From NCBI RefSeq assembly GCF_014358015.1, contig NZ_JACONV010000004.1, forward strand, positions 62,001-126,000: a stretch of 64,000 nucleotides of DNA. Reading direction: 5' to 3'. Within the stretch, counting starts at the first letter, position 1. Every line of letters starts with the position of its first letter. The notes below the pieces were generated by a model, which was not told the origin of the DNA, did not search any database, and was given only the letters and a program-made list of their open reading frames with translations. Of the stretch, positions 52,786 through 60,732 are shown in pieces. The position numbers were made by a program, and so were the translations under genes. The DNA is from Pseudomonas triticifolii (GTDB lineage Bacteria; Pseudomonadota; Gammaproteobacteria; Pseudomonadales; Pseudomonadaceae).

Positions 52786-53244
52786 ATGCACGAGACAATA
52801 AAGTGGCCTCTAACGCTCTACTTCGATGGTAACTGCCCGCTCTGCGCTCGAGAAATCAAAATCCTGCGTGCACGTGCTGAGCCCAGCCGCCTGCACTTCG
52901 TTGATATCAGCGATGAGGCCTTTGATGCCAAGTCCGTTGGATTCACGCTCGCACAAATGGAATCAGCACTCCACGCCCGGTTTGACGATGGAACCTGGGT
53001 CACAGGCCTGGACGCAACGCTCTGGAGCTGGCGAGCAGCGGGTCTCGGTGCCTGGGCTGCACCCTTGTCATGGCGATTGACAAGGCCGCTTCTCAACATC
53101 GGCTATCGCCTCTTCTGTCGCTGGCGTCCGCACCTGGCATGGTTGCCTCATCCTGATGGCAGCGCTCGCTGTCAGCGCGACAGCTGCGTACTCCCCGAAA
53201 CAGACCATGCTTCGAAAGACCGGCGACCGTCAGATAGACGCTAG
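52786..53244 (+). CDS. DCC-family thiol-disulfide oxidoreductase-like protein (DUF393)
   Basis: The 152-residue product starts LTLYFDGNCPLCAREIKILR, which carries the DxxCxxC motif that gives the family its name. It continues with the usual FVDISDEAFDA region and a C-terminal hydrophobic part near PLLNIGYRLFCRWRPHLAWL. The two cysteines could undergo thiol-disulfide exchange. No partner gene is adjacent, and its role is unknown. Confidence 0.85.
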   Translation: MHETIKWPLTLYFDGNCPLCAREIKILRARAEPSRLHFVDISDEAFDAKSVGFTLAQMESALHARFDDGTWVTGLDATLWSWRAAGLGAWAAPLSWRLTRPLLNIGYRLFCRWRPHLAWLPHPDGSARCQRDSCVLPETDHASKDRRPSDRR

Positions 53245-53331
53245 GGTCTCGCTGGACATTGTCGATCACTCGCTAGTCCGGCCATTCAGCCTGTTTGCAG
53301 GAAGACGTGCCACCACCCGTTAATCAGCAAC

Positions 53332-53940
53332 CTAGGGACAAGGATTAAAAACTTCGGTTATATCAAGTGATGTATGCCAAGGGATCGCAGTCCCTCGCAC
53401 TGTCCCGCCTACGATTCGCTGCCGACCGGTTTTGCGCACATACCCACCATCCATTCCCGTGAAGACGAGCTGCCCTCGCCTCGTCAGATAATCAAAGAAA
53501 CTGATTTGCACAGGCAAATTCGTTTGTCCGCCTGAAGTGATGACTGTAAGCATGACGGCTCGGTCATTGGTGAATACATAGAATGGTTCGACGCCCGTGC
53601 GACCGGTAATTGTTTTCACGCACTGCACCTGCTCGGGAAGAATGCGAGCCGTTTCAGTGTAGGTGTGGTTGCTATAAAGGCTGAGGATCAGGCCTTTGCT
53701 GGTCAAAACGCCCAGGCCCTGCGTGACGACGCAATTCCCTTCGCTCCCATATGGGAACAAACACCAATTGGTTTCAGATACGGCCTGGATGTCAGAGGGT
53801 TCAAGCTTCAGATCCCGCTGGATCTGGGCTTTTGCTTCCGGCGTGTCGTAGGGGATCATCACGCATCCACCAAGGGTCGCCGCAGCGATGAGACCTATGG
53901 CCGCAGCTAGATATCGGAATAGTAATCTGAAGGTAACCAT
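53332..53940 (-). CDS. hypothetical lipoprotein
   Basis: The 202-residue product has a lipoprotein signal peptide (LAAAIGLIAAATLGG followed by the lipid-carrying cysteine), so it is probably attached to a membrane. I recognise no domain. The mature part has four further cysteines (NWCLFPYGSEGNCVV, QCVKTI, NPCP) that may form disulfides. GGGAGAG precedes the ATG. It is not in an obvious operon. Confidence 0.75.
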   Translation of the reverse strand: MVTFRLLFRYLAAAIGLIAAATLGGCVMIPYDTPEAKAQIQRDLKLEPSDIQAVSETNWCLFPYGSEGNCVVTQGLGVLTSKGLILSLYSNHTYTETARILPEQVQCVKTITGRTGVEPFYVFTNDRAVMLTVITSGGQTNLPVQISFFDYLTRRGQLVFTGMDGGYVRKTGRQRIVGGTVRGTAIPWHTSLDITEVFNPCP

Positions 53941-54405
53941 TGGTCGCTCTCCCTACCGTGCCACCACCACTGGAATGCCGTGGCAATTTTTGCGGGACGA
54001 AACTTAAGGCATTGTCGACTCGCAGTCACGCCTTTCGGCGCCAGTGAGCAGCTGCTTATAGCACCTGAATGAGCGTTTACGACAGGCCAGACACTTGAGC
54101 GAGGGAGCTTTTGGCCTCCTAGGATATTCTCGATGGGGTCAGATGTGCAGGAATAAATCTATGTCGATCAGTGATATCGCGAGGTGATTAAAGCAAGCGA
54201 AGCACGTTGTAATTTTCACGGATTCTGCAGCATCAGCATAAGCGAAGAGCGGCATACCTACTTTCAGCAATGCATTGGCTGGGCTTTGGGAACGATAGAG
54301 TGATTGGAAAGCGGATAGCTCAATTCTCAAAGTATTGAGAAGTGGGGACCAGGGAGTAAACCAACGAGAATCAGGCAAAAGAATGCGCTGAATCTTTGAT
54401 TAATA
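53941..54405. other. low-gene-content stretch next to tRNA-Arg
   Basis: Only a doubtful minus-strand 79-residue frame (54139-54378) lies here, with no ribosome binding site or known motif. I searched for a partial copy of the tRNA 3' end that would mark an attachment site and saw none in this stretch. The sequence is more AT-rich than the neighbouring genes. Confidence 0.4.
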
Positions 54406-54482
54406 TGGTGTCCCAGGCGGGGTTCGAACCTGCAACCTTCCCCTTAGGAGGGGGATGCTCTATCCAATTGAGCTACTGAGAC
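54406..54482 (-). tRNA. tRNA-Arg (anticodon CCT)
   Basis: A 77-base cloverleaf ends in encoded CCA at 54408-54406. The acceptor GTCTCAG pairs with CTGGGAC, the D-arm is GCTCAATTGGATAGAGC, and the anticodon loop CTCCTAA gives CCT for AGG codons. The T-loop is TTCGAAC. The T-stem has one odd pair, A opposite C, at 54431/54419. The gene stands alone. Confidence 0.92.
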
Positions 54483-54798
54483 ACACGTGCCAGCACACCG
54501 ATTGGTGCCAGCGAGGACGGCGAGCATCTTAACGATCTGAGGCGGTTTTGTCATGTCGTCATTGTCCGCCAGCCGCGTAGTCCCGGTCCGAAGGATAAGG
54601 CCTCTGCAGACTGATCATGCAAATTGCACTACCCCAAAAAGCCATCATTGCAAAACGCAAGAGACGAGCTTTTTTAAACATGCCTAAGCCATTGTTTTTA
54701 AAGAGTATTTATACAAGTTTTAGTTGGCATGCAGACTGCATTATCAGTATCAAGCGAACCACTCCTCCCTTCGGATGTCCGGGCACAGGTACTGACAA
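54483..54798. other. intergenic stretch between tRNA-Arg and a small ORF
   Basis: A 61-codon frame at 54617 has no ribosome binding site or familiar sequence, and I do not call it. The tRNA promoter must lie directly right of 54482. Confidence 0.4.
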
Positions 54799-55038
54799 AT
54801 GAACATGACCCTCTCAGTGTTGAATGCAGCCGCTCTGGTAGCCCTCATTGCGTTTCATTTTCAGGACACGGGCGTCAAGAACGATCAGATGAGCGTGCAG
54901 ACTGAAGTTCATCAGTCTCTGAGCCATGCACCTCAGCTCGCAGTCATGACTGACAGAAGCGCCAGCGCGGCTATGCTGACCAACGACGCGCAGGAGTTTC
55001 TTCAGACGCCACGCGAAGACCAGCGCTGGGTTTTCTGA
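54799..55038 (+). CDS. hypothetical small protein with one N-terminal membrane segment
   Basis: The 79-residue frame starts with a hydrophobic segment (LSVLNAAALVALIAFHF) and continues with a polar part rich in Gln, Ser and Ala. The segment could be a signal anchor. I know no family. The ribosome binding site is weak. It lies 38 bases before another small membrane-protein gene, so they may be cotranscribed. Confidence 0.45.
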   Translation: MNMTLSVLNAAALVALIAFHFQDTGVKNDQMSVQTEVHQSLSHAPQLAVMTDRSASAAMLTNDAQEFLQTPREDQRWVF

Positions 55039-55076
55039 AGACGTCACACATAGCCCACCTTCACGAGAGAGTAGCC

Positions 55077-55262
55077 ATGTCGAAATCCGCTTTGTCATTC
55101 CTGATCCTGGCATTTATGGCAGTTGCCGTTGATCTGCTTCTTCCCACTCAGGCACAAATGTTGAGTATTGCGTCAAAACTCGCCGCTGGTCTCTTCGGCA
55201 GCTTGTTCGTTGTCGCCTTGATAGTAGGACGTCGCTTCAAGTTCGATCCGGTCCTGCGCTGA
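55077..55262 (+). CDS. small two-helix membrane protein
   Basis: The 61-residue product has two hydrophobic helices, LSFLILAFMAVAVDLLLPT and AAGLFGSLFVVALIVGRRF, with a basic end. GAGAG precedes the ATG by 8 bases. I recognise no family, but a two-helix small protein with a good ribosome binding site is credible. Confidence 0.55.
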   Translation: MSKSALSFLILAFMAVAVDLLLPTQAQMLSIASKLAAGLFGSLFVVALIVGRRFKFDPVLR

Positions 55263-55481
55263 GCCCTGCTTTGAAAACTGCATCCTGCTGATGGTTGTAC
55301 TGGTCGGCGAGGCTTTCAACGCCTTCTGACTGGGTCATCGGCCCTCGCATTAACCGCCCTGCACCTCCCCCGCTTCACCCTCTCGTCCCTATCAGTCAAA
55401 TCGTCCGCCTGGTAGCACGCCCGTCGGCGCACATTCGTATTCCACCCGCTTAGCATCTACGCTGCACACAGATAGCCATGA

Positions 55482-55492
55482 TGGCAAAAAGC
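55482..55492 (+). promoter_or_regulatory. candidate AmrZ binding site (autoregulation)
   Basis: TGGCAAAAAGC resembles the AmrZ recognition pattern, which centres on TGGCAAAA followed by GC. It lies about 190 bases before the AlgU-type promoter. AmrZ is known to repress its own gene from distant upstream sites. The match is by eye. Confidence 0.45.
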
Positions 55493-55668
55493 AGTCAGGC
55501 GGGAAGCCCTGCTATCAGTTGAACGGTTTTGATTATTTTTACACTTCCGTCCGCAATTCTGATAATTGGTGCTGGCTAAACGCCTTTATCTGAGTCAATA
55601 TTTGTCACAGATTTGACGCCAAGGAATCGACGCAATAGGGGATGATGCTACCCCTTCGACACGCGGTG

Positions 55669-55695
55669 GAACATTTGTCCAAAATGACGGTCTCA
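55669..55695 (+). promoter_or_regulatory. AlgU (sigma-22) type promoter of amrZ
   Basis: GAACAT-N16-TCTCA matches the AlgU/RpoE consensus GAACTT-N16-TCTGA closely, with correct spacing. It is about 60 bases before the amrZ start. AlgU control of amrZ is known in Pseudomonas aeruginosa. Confidence 0.65.
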
Positions 55696-55756
55696 TGATC
55701 ACAATCTTGCGGCCACTTGTTGAAACCGCTTCCCCCTGAACTAACCGGTTAAATAT

Positions 55757-56083
55757 ATGAGCCCTATGAAACAGGCTATTTATTCCAGCCGCACGGCTGA
55801 TAAGTTCGTTGTTCGCCTACCAGACGGCATGCGTAATCGTGTGCAAGAGGTAGCCAAGAATCATCACCGCAGCATGAACTCTGAGATCATCGCTCGCCTC
55901 GAACAAAGCCTGATTCAGGAAGGTGCCCTTGGCGATGAGCCAAGCCTGCGTCTTGACAGTCCTGAGCTGTCCTTGCACGAACGTGAGCTGCTGCAACGCT
56001 TTCGTCAGCTTTCACACAGGCAGCAAAATGCCCTGGTGTCGCTGATTGCCCACGACACGGAACTCGCTTCAGAAGCGTCGTGA
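55757..56083 (+). CDS. amrZ: AmrZ (AlgZ), ribbon-helix-helix transcription factor
   Basis: The 108-residue product is the standard length. It has the Arc-type ribbon-helix-helix with [20 protein letters not shown] and [20 protein letters not shown], and a C-terminal tetramerisation part [20 protein letters not shown]. AmrZ controls alginate, flagella, cyclic-di-GMP enzymes and, in P. syringae-type bacteria, virulence traits and iron genes. It is monocistronic with an AlgU-type promoter upstream and a terminator downstream. Confidence 0.97.
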   Translation: MSPMKQAIYSSRTADKFVVRLPDGMRNRVQEVAKNHHRSMNSEIIARLEQSLIQEGALGDEPSLRLDSPELSLHERELLQRFRQLSHRQQNALVSLIAHDTELASEAS

Positions 56084-56103
56084 CAGTTAGCAGAGAGTCT
56101 TAC

Positions 56104-56130
56104 AAGGCCAGCGCAAGCTGGCCTTTTTTT
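56104..56130 (+). terminator. terminator of amrZ
   Basis: AAGGCCAG-CGCAAG-... forms a stem GGCCAG/CTGGCC at 56106-56123 followed by seven T. Confidence 0.9.
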
Positions 56131-56199
56131 GTTCCAGGATCCTGCCTTAGTTGTTGTAGGAAACATCGTCACACCATCTAAACCTGGTCCTGGAGGACA

Positions 56200-56230
56200 A
56201 AAAAAAACCGCCCATCAGGCGGTTTTTTTG
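56200..56230. terminator. terminator of mgtE (bidirectional)
   Basis: AACCGCC-CATCA-GGCGGTT is flanked by a run of A on the left and of T on the right, so it can stop transcription in both directions. It lies just after the mgtE stop. Confidence 0.9.
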
Positions 56231-56240
56231 TTGCAGTCCC

Positions 56241-57683
56241 CTAAAGAAGAAAGATGGTCGCAAGCCCCAAAAAGATAAAGAACCCACCGCTGTCGGTCAT
56301 CGCCGTAATCATGACGCTTGCGCCCATTGCCGGATCTCGACCCAACTTGACCAATGCCATCGGGATGGAAACCCCCATCAGCGCAGCCAGTAAAAGGTTA
56401 AGAGTCATGGCTGCGGTCATCACCACGCCAAGCGACCAACTGCCATACAGCAGGTAGGCCACCACTCCGATCACCCCACCCCATATCAACCCGTTGATAA
56501 GGCCGACTGCCAGCTCCTTGCGCAGCAGCCGCGAGGTATTGCCCACATTGACCTGATCAAGCGCCATGGCGCGAACGATCATGGTGATCGTCTGGTTGCC
56601 AGAGTTACCGCCAATACCTGCCACGATAGGCATCAACGCCGCCAGGGCGACGAGCTTTTCTATCGAGCCTTCAAACAGGCCGATCACACGTGAGGCCAGG
56701 AAAGCGGTGATCAGATTGACCGCCAGCCACGCCCAACGGTTACGCAGCGAGCGCCAGACCGAAGCGAAGATATCTTCTTCTTCACGCAAACCCGCCATGT
56801 TGAGGACTTCGCTTTCGCTCTCCTCACGAATCAGGTCGACCATTTCGTCGATGGTCAGACGGCCGATCAGCTTGCCGTTCTTATCCACGACAGGCGTGGA
56901 GATAAGGTCGTAACGCTCGAAGGCTTGGGCCGCATCATAGGCGTCATCTTCCGGATGAAAGCTGACCGGGTCGTTGGCCATGACTTCGCCAACCTTTTTT
57001 TCCGGGTCGTTGACCAGCAGTCGCTTGATCGGCAAGACACCCTTGAGCACACCGTCGATGTCGACGACGAACAGTTTGTCGGTGTGACCGGGCAGCTCCT
57101 TGAGCCGGCGCAGGTAGCGCAGGACGACTTCCAGGCTGACATCCTCACGGATGGTCACCATCTCGAAGTCCATCAGTGCGCCGACCTGGTCCTCGTCGTA
57201 GGACAGCGCAGAGCGGACGCGTTCACGCTGCTGCGAATCCAGAGCTTCCATCAGCTCATGAACCACATCACGCGGCAGTTCAGGGGCCAGGTCGGCGAGC
57301 TCGTCGGCGTCCATATCCCGGGCGGCTGCGAGCAGCTCGTGATCGTCCATGTCGGCGATCAGGGTTTCACGAACGGAATCCGACACTTCCAGAAGAATGT
57401 CGCCGTCGCGCTCGGCCTTGACCAGCTGCCAGACAGAGAGACGGTCTTCAAGAGGAAGTGCTTCAAGAATGTAGGCGACGTCGGCGGAGTGAAGGTCATC
57501 GAGCTTGCGCTGCAGCTCGACAAGGTTCTGCCGGTGAACCAGATTTTCTACGCGATCCTGATGCTGACCTTCCTGGCGATGAGTCAGGTCTTCAACGATA
57601 CGCTGGCGCTGCAGCAGCTCGATAACTTGAGCAAGACGATCCTGCAAGCTTTCCTGCGTTTTTTTGACTTCTCTTTCGGTCAT
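56241..57683 (-). CDS. mgtE: magnesium transporter MgtE
   Basis: The product has 480 residues from the ATG at 57683 (GGAG 7 bases upstream). Order: cytoplasmic N domain of superhelical repeats (LHSADVAYILEALPLEDRLS, ELPRDVVHELMEALDSQQ), a CBS pair (about 155-275, including VGEVMANDPVSFHPEDDAYD), a connecting helix, and five membrane helices with PIVAGIGGNSGNQTITMIVR and SGGFFIFLGLATIFLL. The acidic cytoplasmic part senses Mg2+ and closes the channel when Mg2+ is plentiful. Confidence 0.96.
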   Translation of the reverse strand: MTEREVKKTQESLQDRLAQVIELLQRQRIVEDLTHRQEGQHQDRVENLVHRQNLVELQRKLDDLHSADVAYILEALPLEDRLSVWQLVKAERDGDILLEVSDSVRETLIADMDDHELLAAARDMDADELADLAPELPRDVVHELMEALDSQQRERVRSALSYDEDQVGALMDFEMVTIREDVSLEVVLRYLRRLKELPGHTDKLFVVDIDGVLKGVLPIKRLLVNDPEKKVGEVMANDPVSFHPEDDAYDAAQAFERYDLISTPVVDKNGKLIGRLTIDEMVDLIREESESEVLNMAGLREEEDIFASVWRSLRNRWAWLAVNLITAFLASRVIGLFEGSIEKLVALAALMPIVAGIGGNSGNQTITMIVRAMALDQVNVGNTSRLLRKELAVGLINGLIWGGVIGVVAYLLYGSWSLGVVMTAAMTLNLLLAALMGVSIPMALVKLGRDPAMGASVMITAMTDSGGFFIFLGLATIFLL

Positions 57684-58006
57684 AGGCGAACTCCACTCCC
57701 AGCAGCGGAGCACGCCGGGGAGATCAATCAGTTAATTCATGATTGTTGATACAAACTATTGAGTAACTACTGGGTAAGTCCATGGAGGTATTCCACAAGC
57801 CCCGGCGGGGCTGACGGGCGCAATGATACACCGCTTTGAGCGGATCGCACGCGAGAAATTCAGCCTGGAACAGGCGCTTGCAACGCAAACTTCAAACGTT
57901 CTGCGAGCCAACAGGAGTTCGACGTCACATTCAGCCAAGAAAACACGTTAGCCCTGATGAAGGACCACCATTAGGCTGTCACGATCGCCGTCTGAAGGAC
58001 CTGACC
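57684..58006. other. divergent region between mgtE and the BamE-like gene
   Basis: No gene is seen in the 323 bases. A compact hairpin AGCCCC-GGC-GGGGCT lies at 57798-57812 without a T run. Two divergent promoters must lie here, but I cannot locate them with confidence. Confidence 0.4.
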
Positions 58007-58501
58007 ATGCGCATCACCACTCATGTTTCGTTATGGAGCGCCCTGCTCCTCCTGCCCCTGATTACCGAGGCCAACACCGTGCAGCGCTGTGAAGATACCG
58101 CTGGCAATGTCACGTTCACCACATTGAGCTGCCCCGACGGACACAGCCGCCAACTGCAACGCGCCTTTAATGCGCCGCCAGGGAGCACGCAAGGCTTGAT
58201 GCCGCCATCTAAAGAGATCAATGAATCCCGAAGAGCTCGAGCGCCAAACAAGGAAGTCGTCATCGTCGGTCAGCGTGAAGACGGTTGCGGCAATCGGTTG
58301 AGCGCCGACCAGCGTCGGCAAGCCATCATCAATCAACGCACGCCACCCGGAATGACCCGTCGCGATGTCGAAAGCCTTCTGGGCCGACCCGATCGAGTCA
58401 CTAACACTAACGGCGAACTGCGTTACGTGTATCAACAGAAGAAAGGCCGTAGCCATACAGTGACGTTTGATCAGGACGGATGCGTGAAAGGAAAACGCTA
58501 G
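58007..58501 (+). CDS. periplasmic protein with DUF4124-like and BamE/SmpA-like parts
   Basis: The product has 164 residues from the ATG at 58007 (GAAGGA upstream). A signal peptide is cut near ITEANTVQRC. NTVQRCEDTAGNVTFTTLSC is a DUF4124-type start with two cysteines. The C-terminal TPPGMTRRDVESLLGRPDRV and LRYVYQQKKGRSHTVTFDQD match the BamE/SmpA-like fold. It is probably periplasmic or at the outer membrane. A strong terminator follows. Confidence 0.8.
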   Translation: MRITTHVSLWSALLLLPLITEANTVQRCEDTAGNVTFTTLSCPDGHSRQLQRAFNAPPGSTQGLMPPSKEINESRRARAPNKEVVIVGQREDGCGNRLSADQRRQAIINQRTPPGMTRRDVESLLGRPDRVTNTNGELRYVYQQKKGRSHTVTFDQDGCVKGKR

Positions 58502-58506
58502 AAAGC

Positions 58507-58538
58507 AAAAAGCCCACATCTTTCGATGTGGGCTTTTT
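58507..58538 (+). terminator. terminator after the BamE-like gene, just ahead of the tRNA-Arg genes
   Basis: AAAAAGCCCACATC-TTTC-GATGTGGGCTTTTT is an almost perfect stem with a T run on both strands. It also separates the minus-strand tRNA transcript from this gene. Confidence 0.92.
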
Positions 58539-58544
58539 GGTGTT

Positions 58545-58621
58545 TGGTGCACTCGACAGGATTCGAACCTGTGACCGCTCGGTTCGTAGCCGAGTACTCT
58601 ATCCAGCTGAGCTACGAGTGC
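58545..58621 (-). tRNA. tRNA-Arg (anticodon ACG), copy 1
   Basis: 77-base cloverleaf with CCA encoded at 58547-58545. Acceptor GCACTCG, D-arm GCTCAGCTGGATAGAGT and anticodon loop CTACGAA, giving ACG (modified to ICG) for CGU/CGC/CGA. It is identical to the copy at 58709. Confidence 0.95.
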
Positions 58622-58708
58622 ATTGGTGTTTTTAGACCAGATCACCTCTGGTTGAAGCCAGTCAACTTCAACGCTGTAATTACTTACAACCTTGAAACCA
58701 ACCTTAAA

Positions 58709-58785
58709 TGGTGCACTCGACAGGATTCGAACCTGTGACCGCTCGGTTCGTAGCCGAGTACTCTATCCAGCTGAGCTACGAGTGC
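58709..58785 (-). tRNA. tRNA-Arg (anticodon ACG), copy 2
   Basis: Exact duplicate of the copy at 58545, with 87 bases between the two. It is transcribed from the same strand, so both probably come from one precursor together with tRNA-Ser at 58894. Confidence 0.95.
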
Positions 58786-58893
58786 AGTGTTGAAGCCGCG
58801 CATTATAGGTCGTTAGATTCTTTTGTCAAGCACTTTTTCTAGTAAATTCAACAACTTACAGATCAAGCCAAATCTAACGCACTACACAAATAA

Positions 58894-58984
58894 TGGCGGA
58901 GAACGGGGGATTCGAACCCCCGACACCCTTTTGAGGTGTACTCCCTTAGCAGGGGAGCGCCTTCGGCCACTCGGCCAGCTCTCC
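58894..58984 (-). tRNA. tRNA-Ser (anticodon GCT)
   Basis: This 91-base cloverleaf has the long variable arm typical of class II tRNA and CCA encoded at its 3' end. The acceptor is GGAGAGC and the anticodon loop CTGCTAA, giving GCT for AGC/AGU. It lies downstream of rsmA in the order known from other Pseudomonas. Confidence 0.95.
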
Positions 58985-59046
58985 GCAACACGGGGCGTAT
59001 AATAACCACCCTTTTCCCCGTTTGCAAACCAAAAATTCAATAAAAA

Positions 59047-59235
59047 TTAATGGCTTGGTTCTTCGTCCTTCTCTTTCTTGATCCGCAGGTAAATCTCTTC
59101 ACGATGAACCGCGACTTCCTTGGGCGCATTGACACCAATACGCACCTGATTACCCTTTACGCCCAGCACGGTCACAGTGATTTCACCATCACCTATGATC
59201 AGGCTTTCTGCGCACCGACGAGTCAGAATCAGCAT
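59047..59235 (-). CDS. rsmA: carbon storage regulator RsmA/CsrA
   Basis: The product has 62 residues from the ATG at 59235, which has AAGGAG 7 bases upstream. It starts [20 protein letters not shown] and has the RNA-binding [12 protein letters not shown] at the C-terminal side. The protein binds GGA motifs in mRNA leaders and controls secondary metabolism, motility and virulence; it is titrated by Rsm small RNAs. It lies 171 bases downstream of lysC. Confidence 0.97.
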   Translation of the reverse strand: MLILTRRCAESLIIGDGEITVTVLGVKGNQVRIGVNAPKEVAVHREEIYLRIKKEKDEEPSH

Positions 59236-59406
59236 ACTTTTCTCCTTACGCATTCATTCAGGGACAACAGTCTGCACAACCAGTAGGCAAAGCCCGCAGC
59301 ATCAAAGCCTGCGAACATGGCCGAGTATCGACTAACGCAAAGAAAAGAACAGCCTTTCTGCGCAGCTCTCAGTACGTGCAGCAAGGCCGCACGCACCGAA
59401 GACAGA

Positions 59407-60639
59407 TCACTCGCCCTGTCGAGCAGCATCCAGTTCAAACGCCGTGTGCAGTGCGCGCACCGCCAACTCCAGGTACTTCTCTTCGATCACCACGGACACC
59501 TTGATTTCCGAGGTGGAGATCATCTGGATATTGATGCTCTCCTTGGCCAGCGCTTCGAACATGCGGCTAGCAACGCCTGCATGGGAACGCATGCCCACGC
59601 CAACGATGGAGACCTTGGCAATCTTGGTATCGCCGGACACTTCACGTGCGCCGATTTCACGCGCTGTCGTCTCAAGCACCTGAAGTGCTGCCTGATAGTC
59701 ATTGCGGTGAATAGTGAAGGTGAAATCGGTGGTGTTATCGTGCGCCACATTCTGCACGATCATGTCGACTTCAATGTTTGCCGCGCTGATCGGGCCGAGA
59801 ATCTTGAACGCCACACCCGGAGTGTCTGGCACGCCACGGATCGTCAGCTTGGCTTCATCGCGGTTGAAAGCGATGCCGGAAATGATCGGCTGTTCCATGG
59901 ATTCCTCTTCATCGATGGTAATGAGGGTGCCCGGACCCTCTTTGAAGCTGTGCAAAACGCGCAGCGGGACATTGTATTTGCCGGCGAACTCAACCGCCCG
60001 GATCTGCAGCACCTTGGAACCAAGGCTGGCCATTTCCAGCATTTCTTCAAAGGTGATCTTGTCCAGACGCTGTGCTTGCGAGACCACACGCGGATCGGTG
60101 GTGTAAACACCATCGACATCGGTGTAGATCTGGCACTCATCGGCTTTCAAGGCCGCCGCCAGCGCGACGCCGGTCGTGTCGGAACCGCCACGGCCCAGTG
60201 TCGTGATGTTGCCGTTCTCGTCGACGCCCTGGAAACCGGCCACCACCACCACACGACCTTCTTTCAGGTCGTTGCGGATTTTCTGGTCGTCGATCTGCAG
60301 AATGCGCGCCTTGTTGTGCGCGCTGTCAGTGAGAATGCGCACCTGATTGCCGGTGTAGGACACCGCAGGCACACCACGCTTCATCAGCGCCATGGCCAGC
60401 AAGGCAATGGTGACCTGCTCGCCAGTGGACACGATCACGTCCAGCTCACGTGGAACCGGTTGATCGCTGATCTGCCGGGCCAGGTCGATAAGACGATTGG
60501 TTTCGCCGCTCATGGCCGACAGCACGACCACCAGGTCATCGCCCGCCTCGCGGAATTTCTTGACCTTGTCGGCCACCTGCTCGATGCGCTCAATTGAGCC
60601 CACAGAGGTGCCGCCAAATTTCTGTACGATTAAAGCCAT
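59407..60639 (-). CDS. lysC: aspartate kinase (aspartokinase)
   Basis: The 410-residue enzyme phosphorylates aspartate, the first step to lysine, threonine and methionine. It starts ALIVQKFGGTSVGSIERIEQ, has TLGRGGSDTTGVALAAALKA in the kinase domain, and carries two ACT domains in the C-terminal third (VPDTPGVAFKILGPISAANI and SIVGVGMRSHAGVASRMFEA) that bind lysine or threonine. An internal start in this family can give a shorter beta subunit; I did not confirm one. It is between alaS and rsmA. Confidence 0.97.
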   Translation of the reverse strand: MALIVQKFGGTSVGSIERIEQVADKVKKFREAGDDLVVVLSAMSGETNRLIDLARQISDQPVPRELDVIVSTGEQVTIALLAMALMKRGVPAVSYTGNQVRILTDSAHNKARILQIDDQKIRNDLKEGRVVVVAGFQGVDENGNITTLGRGGSDTTGVALAAALKADECQIYTDVDGVYTTDPRVVSQAQRLDKITFEEMLEMASLGSKVLQIRAVEFAGKYNVPLRVLHSFKEGPGTLITIDEEESMEQPIISGIAFNRDEAKLTIRGVPDTPGVAFKILGPISAANIEVDMIVQNVAHDNTTDFTFTIHRNDYQAALQVLETTAREIGAREVSGDTKIAKVSIVGVGMRSHAGVASRMFEALAKESINIQMISTSEIKVSVVIEEKYLELAVRALHTAFELDAARQGE

Positions 60640-60732
60640 CTCAAAGCCGCCTCAGAACCCGTTAAGAGCACCCATAAACAGACGAGTCCGCATATCAGGC
60701 CTGCCTTACGCAGACAGGCCTGCGAACCCGAT

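Larger units (their letters stand above)
55263..55756. other. long upstream region of amrZ
   Basis: This 494-base gap has no gene. It carries an AlgU-type promoter at 55669-55695 and an AmrZ-like site at 55482-55492. A long leader or upstream control region is usual for amrZ in Pseudomonas. Confidence 0.6.

Noticed and set aside
51968..52798. Minus-strand 276-residue frame
   Set aside because: Most of it is the antisense shadow of the NTF2-like gene and it runs through the terminator at 52418; no family pattern or ribosome binding site was seen.
54139..54378. Minus-strand 79-residue frame near tRNA-Arg
   Set aside because: No ribosome binding site, no known motif and low-complexity surroundings; not enough to call a gene.
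48505..54482. Genomic island inserted at tRNA-Arg(CCT)
   Set aside because: The gene content looks accessory, but I see no integrase, no second copy of the tRNA 3' end and no change in composition. The idea remains open and is not claimed.
54617..54802. Plus-strand 61-residue frame
   Set aside because: No convincing ribosome binding site and no family pattern; its end overlaps the start of the next small frame by four bases, which could be chance.
59317..60597. Plus-strand 426-residue frame opposite lysC
   Set aside because: Antisense shadow of lysC with shadow-type composition.
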